From Thioalkalivibrio sp. (GTDB taxonomy: Bacteria; Pseudomonadota; Gammaproteobacteria; Ectothiorhodospirales; Ectothiorhodospiraceae), in the NCBI GenBank assembly GCA_007120155.1, contig SKOF01000562.1:1-7157 (forward strand): a DNA stretch of 7,157 nt, in the 5' to 3' direction. Below are positions 1 through 6,490 of this stretch, piece after piece (within the stretch, counting starts at the first letter, position 1; each line of letters starts with the position of its first letter). The position numbers were made by a program, and so were the translations under genes. Under the pieces are notes generated by a model. The model was given only the letters and a program-made list of their open reading frames with translations. It ran no database searches and had not been told where the DNA came from.

Positions 1-30
1 TATTCCTATTTGCAATTAATTTCAATTGCT

Positions 31-69
31 AAAAAAACAAAAGGCGGCCCATAAAAATGGCCGCCCTTT
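31..69 (-). terminator. intrinsic terminator closing the minus-strand operon
   Basis: Read on the minus strand, a 7-bp GC-only stem (GGCGGCC/GGCCGCC, positions 59-65 with 43-49) encloses a 9-base AT-rich loop. It is followed by TTTTG and then seven T (positions 42 down to 31). Flanking A and T bases can extend the stem past one bulge. It lies about 20 bases after the stop of the adaptor-like gene, where the operon would be expected to end. The plus-strand side lacks an equally good T tract, so it is mainly a minus-strand terminator. Confidence 0.9.
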
Positions 70-90
70 ATGGGTTGGTTAGGTACTCCC

Positions 91-405
91 CTAACTATGT
101 CGGCCTACAAATAGAACTGATCGGTCGAGTCGTTCGGGTGGAATACCATCGGTAACAACACGGCAGGTGATACGTGTACGTGCGCCTTTGGGGACCCCTC
201 GGACCAGTCCCATGACCGCCATACCTTCTCTTGCCGTACTGATTACCTCACCTACCCCTTCCACTAAGAATTCATAACTTACTATGTTTTCGCCTGCGGG
301 AATCCGGTCATCCCAATGCCATGTATATCGTACATCACTATCAGGGTCTATATCAAGAGACAGGCCGGGTCTCCATCGAATGGACGATTGACTTCTTGCA
401 CTCAT
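91..405 (-). CDS. putative phage fiber-tail adaptor protein, 104 residues
   Basis: The length and sequence pattern match the small phage proteins annotated as fiber-tail adaptors. There is an early 'DPDSDVRYTWHWDD' segment (the family usually has D-P-x-x-x-x-D-Y-x-W/F-D-W), then 'GENIVSYEF' (family: G-D-T-I-x-S-x-x-W). Next comes a Gly-rich turn, and then a final 'TRITCRVVTDG...LDRSVLFVG' (family: Y-x-V-T-x-R-I-T-T-x-x-G-x-x-D-R-S). This assignment comes from remembered family patterns, not a search. Such proteins are thought to link fibers to the tail. The middle section is less typical, lacking the usual 'VWLSGG'. The start is supported by the ATGA overlap with the giant gene and by GAGGA 7 bases upstream. 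It is the last gene before the terminator. Its place directly after the gene with the C-terminal 9-residue repeat tail fits a fiber-attachment module. Confidence 0.68.
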   Translation of the reverse strand: MSARSQSSIRWRPGLSLDIDPDSDVRYTWHWDDRIPAGENIVSYEFLVEGVGEVISTAREGMAVMGLVRGVPKGARTRITCRVVTDGIPPERLDRSVLFVGRHS

Positions 406-3400
406 CGGGTATTCCTCGGCTTGTTAGGTATTTCCATATGCGTAATCGCTCTAGGTACGCGTACACTGGTTACTTCTGACGCTACGAGTATCCCAGTGAT
501 CTCTCGTGGCACCATTATATTAGTGACCTCAGGCGGAATGTAAATGCGCCGCCTTGGGTGTGCTGGAATAAACAGGTACGGAACATCAAAGAGCCCTTCG
601 AACCGGTCGGCTTTCTCTTCCTGCGCCGCCAGATAACCTTGGAGGGCGATGTACCCCGCAGCCTGTAGTGTATCGTCGGTAGATTCTGCCGCCGCGACCG
701 TTAGCCTGACCTCTACAGTACCAGAGATGGCCGCCGAATCGTATCCCTGCTCTTGTGCTGCAAGCGTGGCACCAATTTGGACAAGCTCGCCAGTGCCAGA
801 GAAGGAATCGTCGCCCACCTCCTGAGATTGCACCGACCCGGATACCGACACCGTAGCGGCAACAACCGCAAGGTCGTCACCCTGCTCTTGCGCCTGAAGC
901 TCGCTGAGTACGGTAACGAAGCCCGAGCCCGCCGCCAGATCTTGGCCCGACTCTTGCGCATCCAGAGAGGCTACTCGGCCTTCGTACTCGACCACTCCGA
1001 TTGCAGAGAAACTGTCCTGACCTTCTTCTTGGGCCGCAAGATTGAAATCAATTGCAATTTCGCCAGAACCGGCAAAGAAGTCGGCCCCGACTTCCGTGAC
1101 CGTGACCGTCACACTGACCGTTACGGCTCCTTCAGCGGTAAGCGTATCGAATCCGGCTTCCGCCGTGTGCATGGAGCCCGCAATGCCTACGTAGTCCACC
1201 AGCCCGATGATCTCGGCCTGATCGGCTCCCTGCTCCTGCACGGCCAAGTCGCCAACGATGGCAACCGAGCCGCTGGCGTTGAGTAGATCCTGCGTGGCTT
1301 CCTGAACAGCAAGGCTAGCGGAAACCTCTACGGTGCCGCTGGCGGATGCAAGGTCGTTGCCTTCCTCAACAGCGGCGAGCGCCGCTCCAGTGGCCAAGGA
1401 AGAGGTGAAGGCCGCAGTGTCCTGCCCTTCTTCGACGGCGGCCATCTGGCCAGAGACCTGTGCCTGCGCGATTCCGGAGAGAACATCCAGTCCTTGCTCG
1501 GTTACCGCAAACTCGACAGAGATCGCAACGGTACCTGCGGCGGCCAGCGCATCGAGCCTCTGCTCCTGTGCAGCTAAAGTCCCAGTAGCAGCCGTCTCAG
1601 TTGACCCGGCAAACTGGTCTTCACCCTCCTCGGTGGCGGCTAAGGCGGCCTCTACAAGCACCTGACCCGCAGTAATGGAGAGGTCCTGCCCAGAGCCTTG
1701 GGTATCAAGAACCGCAGTAGTAGCTACCGCTCCGGTAGCGGCGAATGCGTCTGTTCCTTCTTCCTGTGCAACGAGCGCACTGGTTACTTCAAGGTCAGCG
1801 GCTCCCGCGAAGACATCCTCGCCTACTTCCTGTACTACTGCGGTGCCCTGTACTGCAACCTCACCGACTACGAGCGCTGCGTCTTGTGTGCTTTCCTGCG
1901 CCGCTACATCCCCGGAAACCAGCACCGAGCCGGTGGCCGCCGCGAGGTCAGCGCCCTCTTCTTGTGCTGATAGTGTAGCGCTGGCTTGTAGCTGCGCTTG
2001 GCCTTGCAGAAGGTCTTGACCTTCTTCCTGCGCCTGTAGAACCCCAGCATTAGCAACGGTACCAGAGGCGACAAAGGTGTCTTGCGTCTGCTCAACCGCG
2101 TCTAGGCTTCCGGAGGCGGTTACAGTGCCTTCCGCCTGCGCCGTATCCTGCCCTTGTTCTTGGGTAATCAGGAAGACAAGTGTCTGGACATCAGTCGATC
2201 CGCTGAAGGTGTCCTGACCCTCTTCTTGCGCCGCGATGGGCTGCGCCTGAATCGCCACCTGACCCGAGAGGGTGGCTACGTCTTGAGTGCTCTCCTGAGC
2301 CTCGATAGACCCGCTTATTGAGACGGTTCCTGTCGCCTCCAGCGTGTCTTGGCCTTCCTCCTGCGCCTGTACCTGTACCCCGGCGGTTGCGTAGGCTACG
2401 CCCGCAAAAGTGTCCTGTCCGGCTTCCTGCGCGGCTAGGGCCGCATCGACGCCTACGGTGCCCGAAGCGGCAAGCTGATCATCGTTCGCTTCATGTGCAA
2501 CTAGCTGTGCGTCAACGGCGACCGCCGCCTCTGCGCTGAACGTGTCTGCACCTTCCTCCTGCGCGGCCAGACTGGCGGCAGCCACGACTGCGCCGGACGC
2601 CTCTAGAGTATCGCTACCGACTTCCTGAACAGCTAGTTGTGCCTGCGCGACTAGCTCTGATGTACCAGTAAAGGTATCTTGCCCGACCTCTTGTGTAGCA
2701 AGTACGCCCGAGACCCCGATGGCACCTGTCGCGGCCAGCGTGTCGGCACCCTGCTCCTGTGTGGCAAACGTGGCAGTGACGGCGTTCTGCGCGGACCCTA
2801 CAAAAACATCCTGCTCGTCTTCCTGCGCAGCTAGCTGGGCCGTTGCAATCAATTGCAACAAAGCGCTGAGTACGTCCTGCCCTTCCTCAGTTACCTCAAG
2901 GGTCGCGGAAATCTGGGCTGCCGCGCTTGCAGCAAGAACATCTGCGCCCTCTTCTTGCGCAGCCAAACTTCCTTGCAGAGCGACTTGACCCGCCGCCGCA
3001 AACACATCCTGTGTAGACTCTTGGGCATCGAGCGAACCGGAGACGGGAACAGCGCCTGCGCCAGCAAATTCATCCGAACCCTGTTCATAACCAAGGAAGA
3101 AGATCAGTGTCTGAACTTCTTTGATGCCCTGAAAAATATCTTCGCCGGTCTCTTGGGCCGCCATGGAGCCGAGGCGGGCAGGCAAGGCGGTCCCCGAGAA
3201 GACATCTTGTCCCTGTTCCTGTGCCTGCAAGTTGCCAGAGACCGCTACATTGCCTTCAGAGGAAAGCTGATCCTGACCCTGCTCCTGCGTGCTGAGCGTG
3301 GCCGAGACCGCCGCTTCAGCTTGGCCAGAGAAGGTATCTTGATTCGCTTCCTGTGCCGCAAGCTCACCGCTGATAGAGAGGGTGGCACTGGCACTAAACG

Positions 3401-6194
3401 TGTCTTCTCCCACCTCTTGCGCGGCAAACGCGCCGTAAACCGCTACCGATCCAGAGGCGGACAGGGTGTCTTGGTTTTCTTCCTGTGCGGCAACTTCACC
3501 TGTGATCGCAGCTTGCGCGGAGCCTGCGAATTGGTCTTGCCCCTCTTCCTGCGCTGCCAAATCGCAATCGATTGCAACCGAGGCGGTGCCAGCGAACGTG
3601 TCAAGAGTACCCTCCTGTACGTTGAGTGATCCGGAGACCGCAACGGCACCGGTCGCGGCCATGGAATCCTGCGTGCTCTCTTGGGCCGCTAGGCTTCCAG
3701 AGATAGCGAGAGACACGGTACCAGAGAAGGCGTCAAAGCCCTGTTCCTGCGCCGCCATGCCCCCGGAGACAGCAACTGTGCCCGAGGCTGAGAGAGAATC
3801 CTGTTCTGTCTCCTGTGCGCTAAGATTGGCAGTCACAACCGCATTGGCTGCGCCAGCAAAAGTATCGTCACCCTGCTCCTGAACCTGCATCTCGGCCAGA
3901 CGGGCGGGAACCGCCGTGCCTGTGAAAAGGTCCTGCCCAACTTCCTGAACTGCCAAGTCGCCCGAGACAGCGACACTGCCTTCGGCGGCTAGCTGATCAA
4001 GACCTTGTTCCTGAGCCTCAAGAGTTGCAGCCGCCTGAAGCTGGGCCTCGGCAGAGAAAGCATCCTGTCCCTGTTCCTGCGCGGACAAACTGCCTTGTAT
4101 GGCGACTTGGGCTGCCGCCTCAAGCACATCCTGCGTGGACTCCTGCGCTTCCAGCGACCCGGAGACTGCAACGGTTCCAGAGGCGGCAAATTCATCCAGA
4201 CCTTCTTCATAGCCAATGAAGAAGACCAGCGTTTGGACTTCCTTAGTGCCCTCAAAGATGTCATCACCGGTTTCTTGGACTGCCGCCGATCCTTGAATCG
4301 CGACTTGCCCAGAGGCGGCCAAAACATCCTGAGTCGATTCCTGCGCGTCCAATTCCCCGGAGACGGCAACCGCACCGGCTCCCGAGAAGCTGTCTTGCCC
4401 GAGTTCTTGTGATTGCAGTTCAGCGGTGACAACAACTTGGCCGCTGCCGCCGAGAGTATCAAAACCCTGTTCTTGGGCGGCAAACTCCGCCTGTATGACT
4501 ATCTCAGTCGAGCCTGTGAAATTATCTTGCCCAACTTCTTGCGCAGCAAGCTCACCCGTGACTGCGCTTTGTGCGGCCCCGGTGAAGGTATCTAGCTCCT
4601 GTTCCTGTGCCTCCAGCGTAGCCGTGACAACGACTTGGCCTGCGCCCGTGAGCGTGTCAGCGGCCTGCTCCTGCGTCTCAAGCTGCGCAGAAACGGCTAC
4701 CTGCCCCGAAGCTGCGAGGGTGTCTGCACCTTGCTCTTGGGTTTCCAGTGTTGCGGTGACAGCGGAAGTCGCTGCGCCTGCAAACGTGTCTTGACCTTGC
4801 TCTTGCGCCTCTAGGGTAGCGGTGACAATAGCGACAGCGGTACCACTGAAAGCGTCTGCGCCCTCTTCTTGAACGGCAAGGCTTCCAGAGATTTCATCGA
4901 CTTCGACTTCACCTGTCGCGCTGAAGACATCCAACCCTTCTTCCTGCGCGTCTAGCTCAAGCCCATTTGCCGTCCATGCGGATTCCCATTCCGACCATTC
5001 ACCTTCGATTCCGCCGATGACTTGCTGCACGCGGAACTCGTACCGCGTGCCGGGGAGAAGATCGAACGCTTCGTAATACAGGTTGGGGACATCGAAAGCG
5101 GAACCCGCTAGCTCTGTCTCGCCGTAGATACGCCACTCGATGTTATAGAAGGCGGCAGCTTCGATGATCTCGCCAGCAAAGACATCCTGCCCTTGCTCTT
5201 GGGATTCCAGAACACCCAACCGTGCCGGTAGCGCAAGCCCATCGAAGGAATCCTGCCCCTGCTCCTGCGCAGATAGCTCAGCAATCCGCCCAAGTTCTCC
5301 CGAAACAGATAGTTGATCCGCACCTTGTTCTTGAGCAGCGAGACTGCCTGTTGCAATGAGTCGCAAAGACGCGGAAAGCGTGTCTGCGCCCTGTTCTTGG
5401 GTATCCAGCGAAACGGCTACTGGGGCAGGGCCGAGTTCGCCGGTTGCCGATAGCACATCTTGCCCTTGTTCCTGCGCGGCCATTGAGGCTTGGCGAGCAA
5501 GAAGTCCTGCGGCAGCAAAGAGGTCTTGTCCTTGCTCCTGAGCGGCTAGTGTTGCGGATATGGGCGCGGGGCCAAGCTCCCCCGTGGCAGAAAGCGCGTC
5601 ATCGCCTTGTTCTTGAGAATCCAGCGATCCCGTAACAATCAGGGCGGCAGACCCCGAGAAAGAATCCTGTCCCTGTTCTTGGGCGGCAAGATCGCCTGTA
5701 ACTACTACAGCCGCTTCTGAGGGCGCGTCTACATACGAGTTCTGGACGTTAACCGATAAATCTGCGCCGCCGTGACCACCAGTACGGCGCATTTCCACTG
5801 ACAGTTGGATTTGATCGCCTGTGTTCCAACTGTCCGCAAGGGTTAAGGTTGCGGTTTGAGTTCCGGTGGCCGACCACGTAGAACTATAGGCGCTAGATTC
5901 CTGTACTGTACCCGAGCTATTCAGCCGTTGAACACGAAAGCGGTATTCATTACTGGACGTAAGTGCAGTTACAACAAGTTGAATTGGAAAACTTGTGCTG
6001 CCACCAATATCTCCATCCATGTTGGAGACAGGCATACGCCAAGCAATGACTTGAATAAACGTCGTTTGGCTGCCGCCCGTAGTAGCAGAAGTCAGTGTTG
6101 CAGAAGCATTCTGGGTAGTGCTCAGGTCGTAGGTAGACCCGCCTGTGCCAGAGTTGTTCTGCGTATTACGGCAATAAAGGCGTTCAGTGCTCAT
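402..6194 (-). CDS. giant tandem-repeat phage structural protein (putative fiber or surface protein), 1930 residues
   Basis: In order the protein has: residues 1-160, a Thr/Ser/Gly-rich beta-type domain; 169-1876, 74 tandem units of about 22 residues (consensus L-A-A-Q-E-x-G-Q-D-T-F-S-x-x-G-x-V-A-V-S-G-S); 346-411, an FN3-like module inside unit 8; and 1888-1923, four 9-residue repeats of the type P-x-E-V-T-x-I-x-V. Two units (at about 637 and 1011) lead into a hydrophobic 'VQTL[VI]FF' stretch. The repeats are strongly acidic, almost without Lys, and have a single Cys. There is no signal peptide or membrane segment. Similar Ala/Glu/Asp repeats occur, from memory, in uncharacterised phage structural proteins. 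I infer a long beta-rich virion fiber, spike or surface protein of roughly 190 kDa. The ATG at 6194 overlaps the upstream TGA, with GGGAG 11 bases upstream. The stop overlaps the adaptor-like gene's start. The phage structural role is likely; the precise function is unknown. Confidence 0.9.
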   Translation of the reverse strand: MSTERLYCRNTQNNSGTGGSTYDLSTTQNASATLTSATTGGSQTTFIQVIAWRMPVSNMDGDIGGSTSFPIQLVVTALTSSNEYRFRVQRLNSSGTVQESSAYSSTWSATGTQTATLTLADSWNTGDQIQLSVEMRRTGGHGGADLSVNVQNSYVDAPSEAAVVVTGDLAAQEQGQDSFSGSAALIVTGSLDSQEQGDDALSATGELGPAPISATLAAQEQGQDLFAAAGLLARQASMAAQEQGQDVLSATGELGPAPVAVSLDTQEQGADTLSASLRLIATGSLAAQEQGADQLSVSGELGRIAELSAQEQGQDSFDGLALPARLGVLESQEQGQDVFAGEIIEAAAFYNIEWRIYGETELAGSAFDVPNLYYEAFDLLPGTRYEFRVQQVIGGIEGEWSEWESAWTANGLELDAQEEGLDVFSATGEVEVDEISGSLAVQEEGADAFSGTAVAIVTATLEAQEQGQDTFAGAATSAVTATLETQEQGADTLAASGQVAVSAQLETQEQAADTLTGAGQVVVTATLEAQEQELDTFTGAAQSAVTGELAAQEVGQDNFTGSTEIVIQAEFAAQEQGFDTLGGSGQVVVTAELQSQELGQDSFSGAGAVAVSGELDAQESTQDVLAASGQVAIQGSAAVQETGDDIFEGTKEVQTLVFFIGYEEGLDEFAASGTVAVSGSLEAQESTQDVLEAAAQVAIQGSLSAQEQGQDAFSAEAQLQAAATLEAQEQGLDQLAAEGSVAVSGDLAVQEVGQDLFTGTAVPARLAEMQVQEQGDDTFAGAANAVVTANLSAQETEQDSLSASGTVAVSGGMAAQEQGFDAFSGTVSLAISGSLAAQESTQDSMAATGAVAVSGSLNVQEGTLDTFAGTASVAIDCDLAAQEEGQDQFAGSAQAAITGEVAAQEENQDTLSASGSVAVYGAFAAQEVGEDTFSASATLSISGELAAQEANQDTFSGQAEAAVSATLSTQEQGQDQLSSEGNVAVSGNLQAQEQGQDVFSGTALPARLGSMAAQETGEDIFQGIKEVQTLIFFLGYEQGSDEFAGAGAVPVSGSLDAQESTQDVFAAAGQVALQGSLAAQEEGADVLAASAAAQISATLEVTEEGQDVLSALLQLIATAQLAAQEDEQDVFVGSAQNAVTATFATQEQGADTLAATGAIGVSGVLATQEVGQDTFTGTSELVAQAQLAVQEVGSDTLEASGAVVAAASLAAQEEGADTFSAEAAVAVDAQLVAHEANDDQLAASGTVGVDAALAAQEAGQDTFAGVAYATAGVQVQAQEEGQDTLEATGTVSISGSIEAQESTQDVATLSGQVAIQAQPIAAQEEGQDTFSGSTDVQTLVFLITQEQGQDTAQAEGTVTASGSLDAVEQTQDTFVASGTVANAGVLQAQEEGQDLLQGQAQLQASATLSAQEEGADLAAATGSVLVSGDVAAQESTQDAALVVGEVAVQGTAVVQEVGEDVFAGAADLEVTSALVAQEEGTDAFAATGAVATTAVLDTQGSGQDLSITAGQVLVEAALAATEEGEDQFAGSTETAATGTLAAQEQRLDALAAAGTVAISVEFAVTEQGLDVLSGIAQAQVSGQMAAVEEGQDTAAFTSSLATGAALAAVEEGNDLASASGTVEVSASLAVQEATQDLLNASGSVAIVGDLAVQEQGADQAEIIGLVDYVGIAGSMHTAEAGFDTLTAEGAVTVSVTVTVTEVGADFFAGSGEIAIDFNLAAQEEGQDSFSAIGVVEYEGRVASLDAQESGQDLAAGSGFVTVLSELQAQEQGDDLAVVAATVSVSGSVQSQEVGDDSFSGTGELVQIGATLAAQEQGYDSAAISGTVEVRLTVAAAESTDDTLQAAGYIALQGYLAAQEEKADRFEGLFDVPYLFIPAHPRRRIYIPPEVTNIMVPREITGILVASEVTSVRVPRAITHMEIPNKPRNTR
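413..417 (-). promoter_or_regulatory. ribosome binding site of the adaptor-like gene
   Basis: GAGGA on the minus strand lies 7 bases before the ATG at 405, inside the end of the giant gene. With the ATGA overlap it supports both re-initiation and fresh loading of ribosomes, and it fixes the start codon. Confidence 0.75.
426..533 (-). repeat. four 9-residue (27 bp) repeats at the C-terminus of the giant protein
   Basis: Residues 1888-1923 read PEVTNIMVP, REITGILVA, SEVTSVRVP, RAITHMEIP. A partial unit 'IYIP' precedes them and a basic tail 'NKPRNTR' follows. The pattern is [PRS]-[EA]-[VI]-T-x-[IVM]-x-[VI]-[PA]. From memory, similar short repeats of the V-P-A-E-x-R-T type occur in phage proteins encoded next to fiber-tail adaptor genes. 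This sequence is clearly different from the 22-residue repeat that precedes it. Confidence 0.88.
1908..2237 (-). repeat. five-unit higher-order module, copy C (residues 1320-1429)
   Basis: This copy starts with a unit ending 'TDVQTLVF', then 'LITQEQGQD', then 'EQTQD', then 'AQLQASAT', then 'GSVLVSGD'. It is more diverged than A and B. An 'ESTQD' unit stands directly before it and another directly after it, as part of the same pattern. Confidence 0.65.
2835..3164 (-). repeat. five-unit higher-order module, copy B (residues 1011-1120)
   Basis: This copy begins with a unit ending 'KEVQTLIF', then 'FLGYEQGSDEF', then an 'ESTQD' unit. It is the closest relative of copy A; both are preceded or followed nearby by units with a '[AV][LV]PARL' ending. 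The DNA differs from copy A at many synonymous positions, so the duplication is not recent. Confidence 0.75.
3957..4286 (-). repeat. five-unit higher-order module, copy A (residues 637-746)
   Basis: The module starts with a unit ending 'KEVQTLVF', then 'FIGYEEGLDEF', then an 'ESTQD' unit, then a unit with 'AQLQAAAT', then one with 'GSVAVSGD'. The same order recurs in copies B and C. It lies 374 residues (17 units) before copy B. Confidence 0.75.
4962..5159 (-). other. FN3-like module inserted in repeat unit 8 of the giant protein
   Basis: Residues 346-411 contain 'FYNIEWRIYGE', then 'LYYEAFDLLPGTRYEFRVQQV', then 'GEWSEWESAWTANG'. These match strands C to G of a fibronectin type III module (Y-x-V-E-W, D-L-x-P-G-T-x-Y-x-F-R-V, then W-S-x-W). 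The usual opening strands (P-x-N-L-x-V ... L-x-W) are missing. The sequence before it is an ordinary repeat half-unit. Confidence 0.75.
5715..6194 (-). other. N-terminal beta-rich domain of the giant protein
   Basis: Residues 1-160 contain no 22-residue repeat. They are rich in Thr, Ser and Gly, with alternating hydrophobic strands ('FIQVIAWRMPV', 'FPIQLVVTAL', 'EYRFRVQRL', 'TATLTLADSW', 'DQIQLSVEMRR'). The composition suggests a jelly-roll or other beta-sandwich fold, as often seen in virion attachment or carbohydrate-binding domains. I cannot assign a family. It could be the part that assembles into the virion or the part that binds the receptor. Confidence 0.5.
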
Positions 6195-6490
6195 AGGATG
6201 CCATACTCCCGCGCAAGATCATCAGGGAGCATGATACCATCTAGGATTTCCGCTTCCGGGGGCGGCAAAACATCCCCAATATCGTCCCACCAACCGTCCC
6301 CCGTGACTCGGTATGCGGCGGCGGCTCTACTTCCTTCCGGGTACTGATCGGTGCTGTTGAAGACACCTATTGTATCCCTGTGTCTCCAATAATGGTCGAA
6401 CCCTGACAAGCGAATGCGCGAAACGGGAGTAGCCGCGTCAATGTAAACGACGCCACCGTTCCAAAGCACAGGGGACCATTCAAAGTTCAT
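6191..6490 (-). CDS. hypothetical phage protein, 99 residues
   Basis: I do not recognise this small protein. It is rich in aromatic residues (about six Trp, in motifs such as 'NFEWSPVLWNGG' and 'GDGWWDDIGDV') and has an acidic C-terminus ending 'LAREYGIL'. It shows no signal peptide, membrane segment or long helix. An upstream ATG at 6505 would add five residues. I prefer the ATG at 6490 because it overlaps the upstream stop as ATGA, exactly like the other two junctions here, and has a weak purine stretch (GGGACGAG, about 5 bases upstream), whereas the 6505 ATG has none. Its own stop overlaps the start of the giant repeat gene. Its position between two repeat/FN3 structural genes suggests a tail-associated or fiber-assembly protein, but that is inferred from context only. 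Confidence 0.72.
   Translation of the reverse strand: MNFEWSPVLWNGGVVYIDAATPVSRIRLSGFDHYWRHRDTIGVFNSTDQYPEGSRAAAAYRVTGDGWWDDIGDVLPPPEAEILDGIMLPDDLAREYGIL
6206..6210 (-). promoter_or_regulatory. ribosome binding site of the giant repeat gene
   Basis: GGGAG on the minus strand lies 11 bases before the ATG at 6194, slightly longer than ideal. Translational coupling through the ATGA overlap probably helps. Confidence 0.5.

Larger units (their letters stand above)
567..5690 (-). repeat. 74-unit tandem array, 22-residue (66 bp) period, within the giant gene
   Basis: I divided residues 169-1876 by hand into 74 units. Most are exactly 22 residues. Units 2, 4, 9, 65 and 68 have 25, units 49 and 71 have 23, and unit 8 carries the FN3 insertion (85 residues). 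The unit lengths plus the N- and C-terminal parts add up to exactly 1930. Position 9 is Asp in all 74 units and position 5 is Glu in 73 (unit 58 has Gly). Position 7 is mostly Gly and position 11 mostly Phe or Leu. At the DNA level the copies are divergent and no two adjacent units look identical. Confidence 0.95.

Noticed and set aside
1..30. Possible small gene, promoter or attachment site after the terminator
   Set aside because: Only a short AT-rich stretch with a weak 6-bp inverted repeat is visible, too little to support a feature.
2842..2859. 18-bp inverted repeat (GTTGCAAT/ATTGCAAC) as a classic operator
   Set aside because: It lies deep inside a coding region with no promoter elements nearby. 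It is kept only as part of the low-confidence recurring-motif finding.
2853..3629. Long open frame (258 codons) on the plus strand, and many other plus-strand frames between 753 and 6347
   Set aside because: They lie antisense to the repeat gene and exist because the biased repeat codons leave few stops on the opposite strand. They lack convincing ribosome binding sites, have Cys/Arg/Ser-rich non-protein-like composition, and repeat with the same 66-bp period.
567..5690. CRISPR-like array, given the regular 66-bp period
   Set aside because: The units are diverged coding repeats in one open frame with no constant repeat and variable spacer pattern.
402..6194. Bacterial RTX adhesin or toxin
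   Set aside because: Only part of the RTX motif is present, the period is 22 instead of 9 residues, there is no secretion signal, and the neighbours are phage-type genes.
402..6194. Tape measure protein, because of the great length
   Set aside because: Tape measure proteins are mostly helical with membrane segments. This one is beta-type, acidic and repetitive, and carries an FN3 module.
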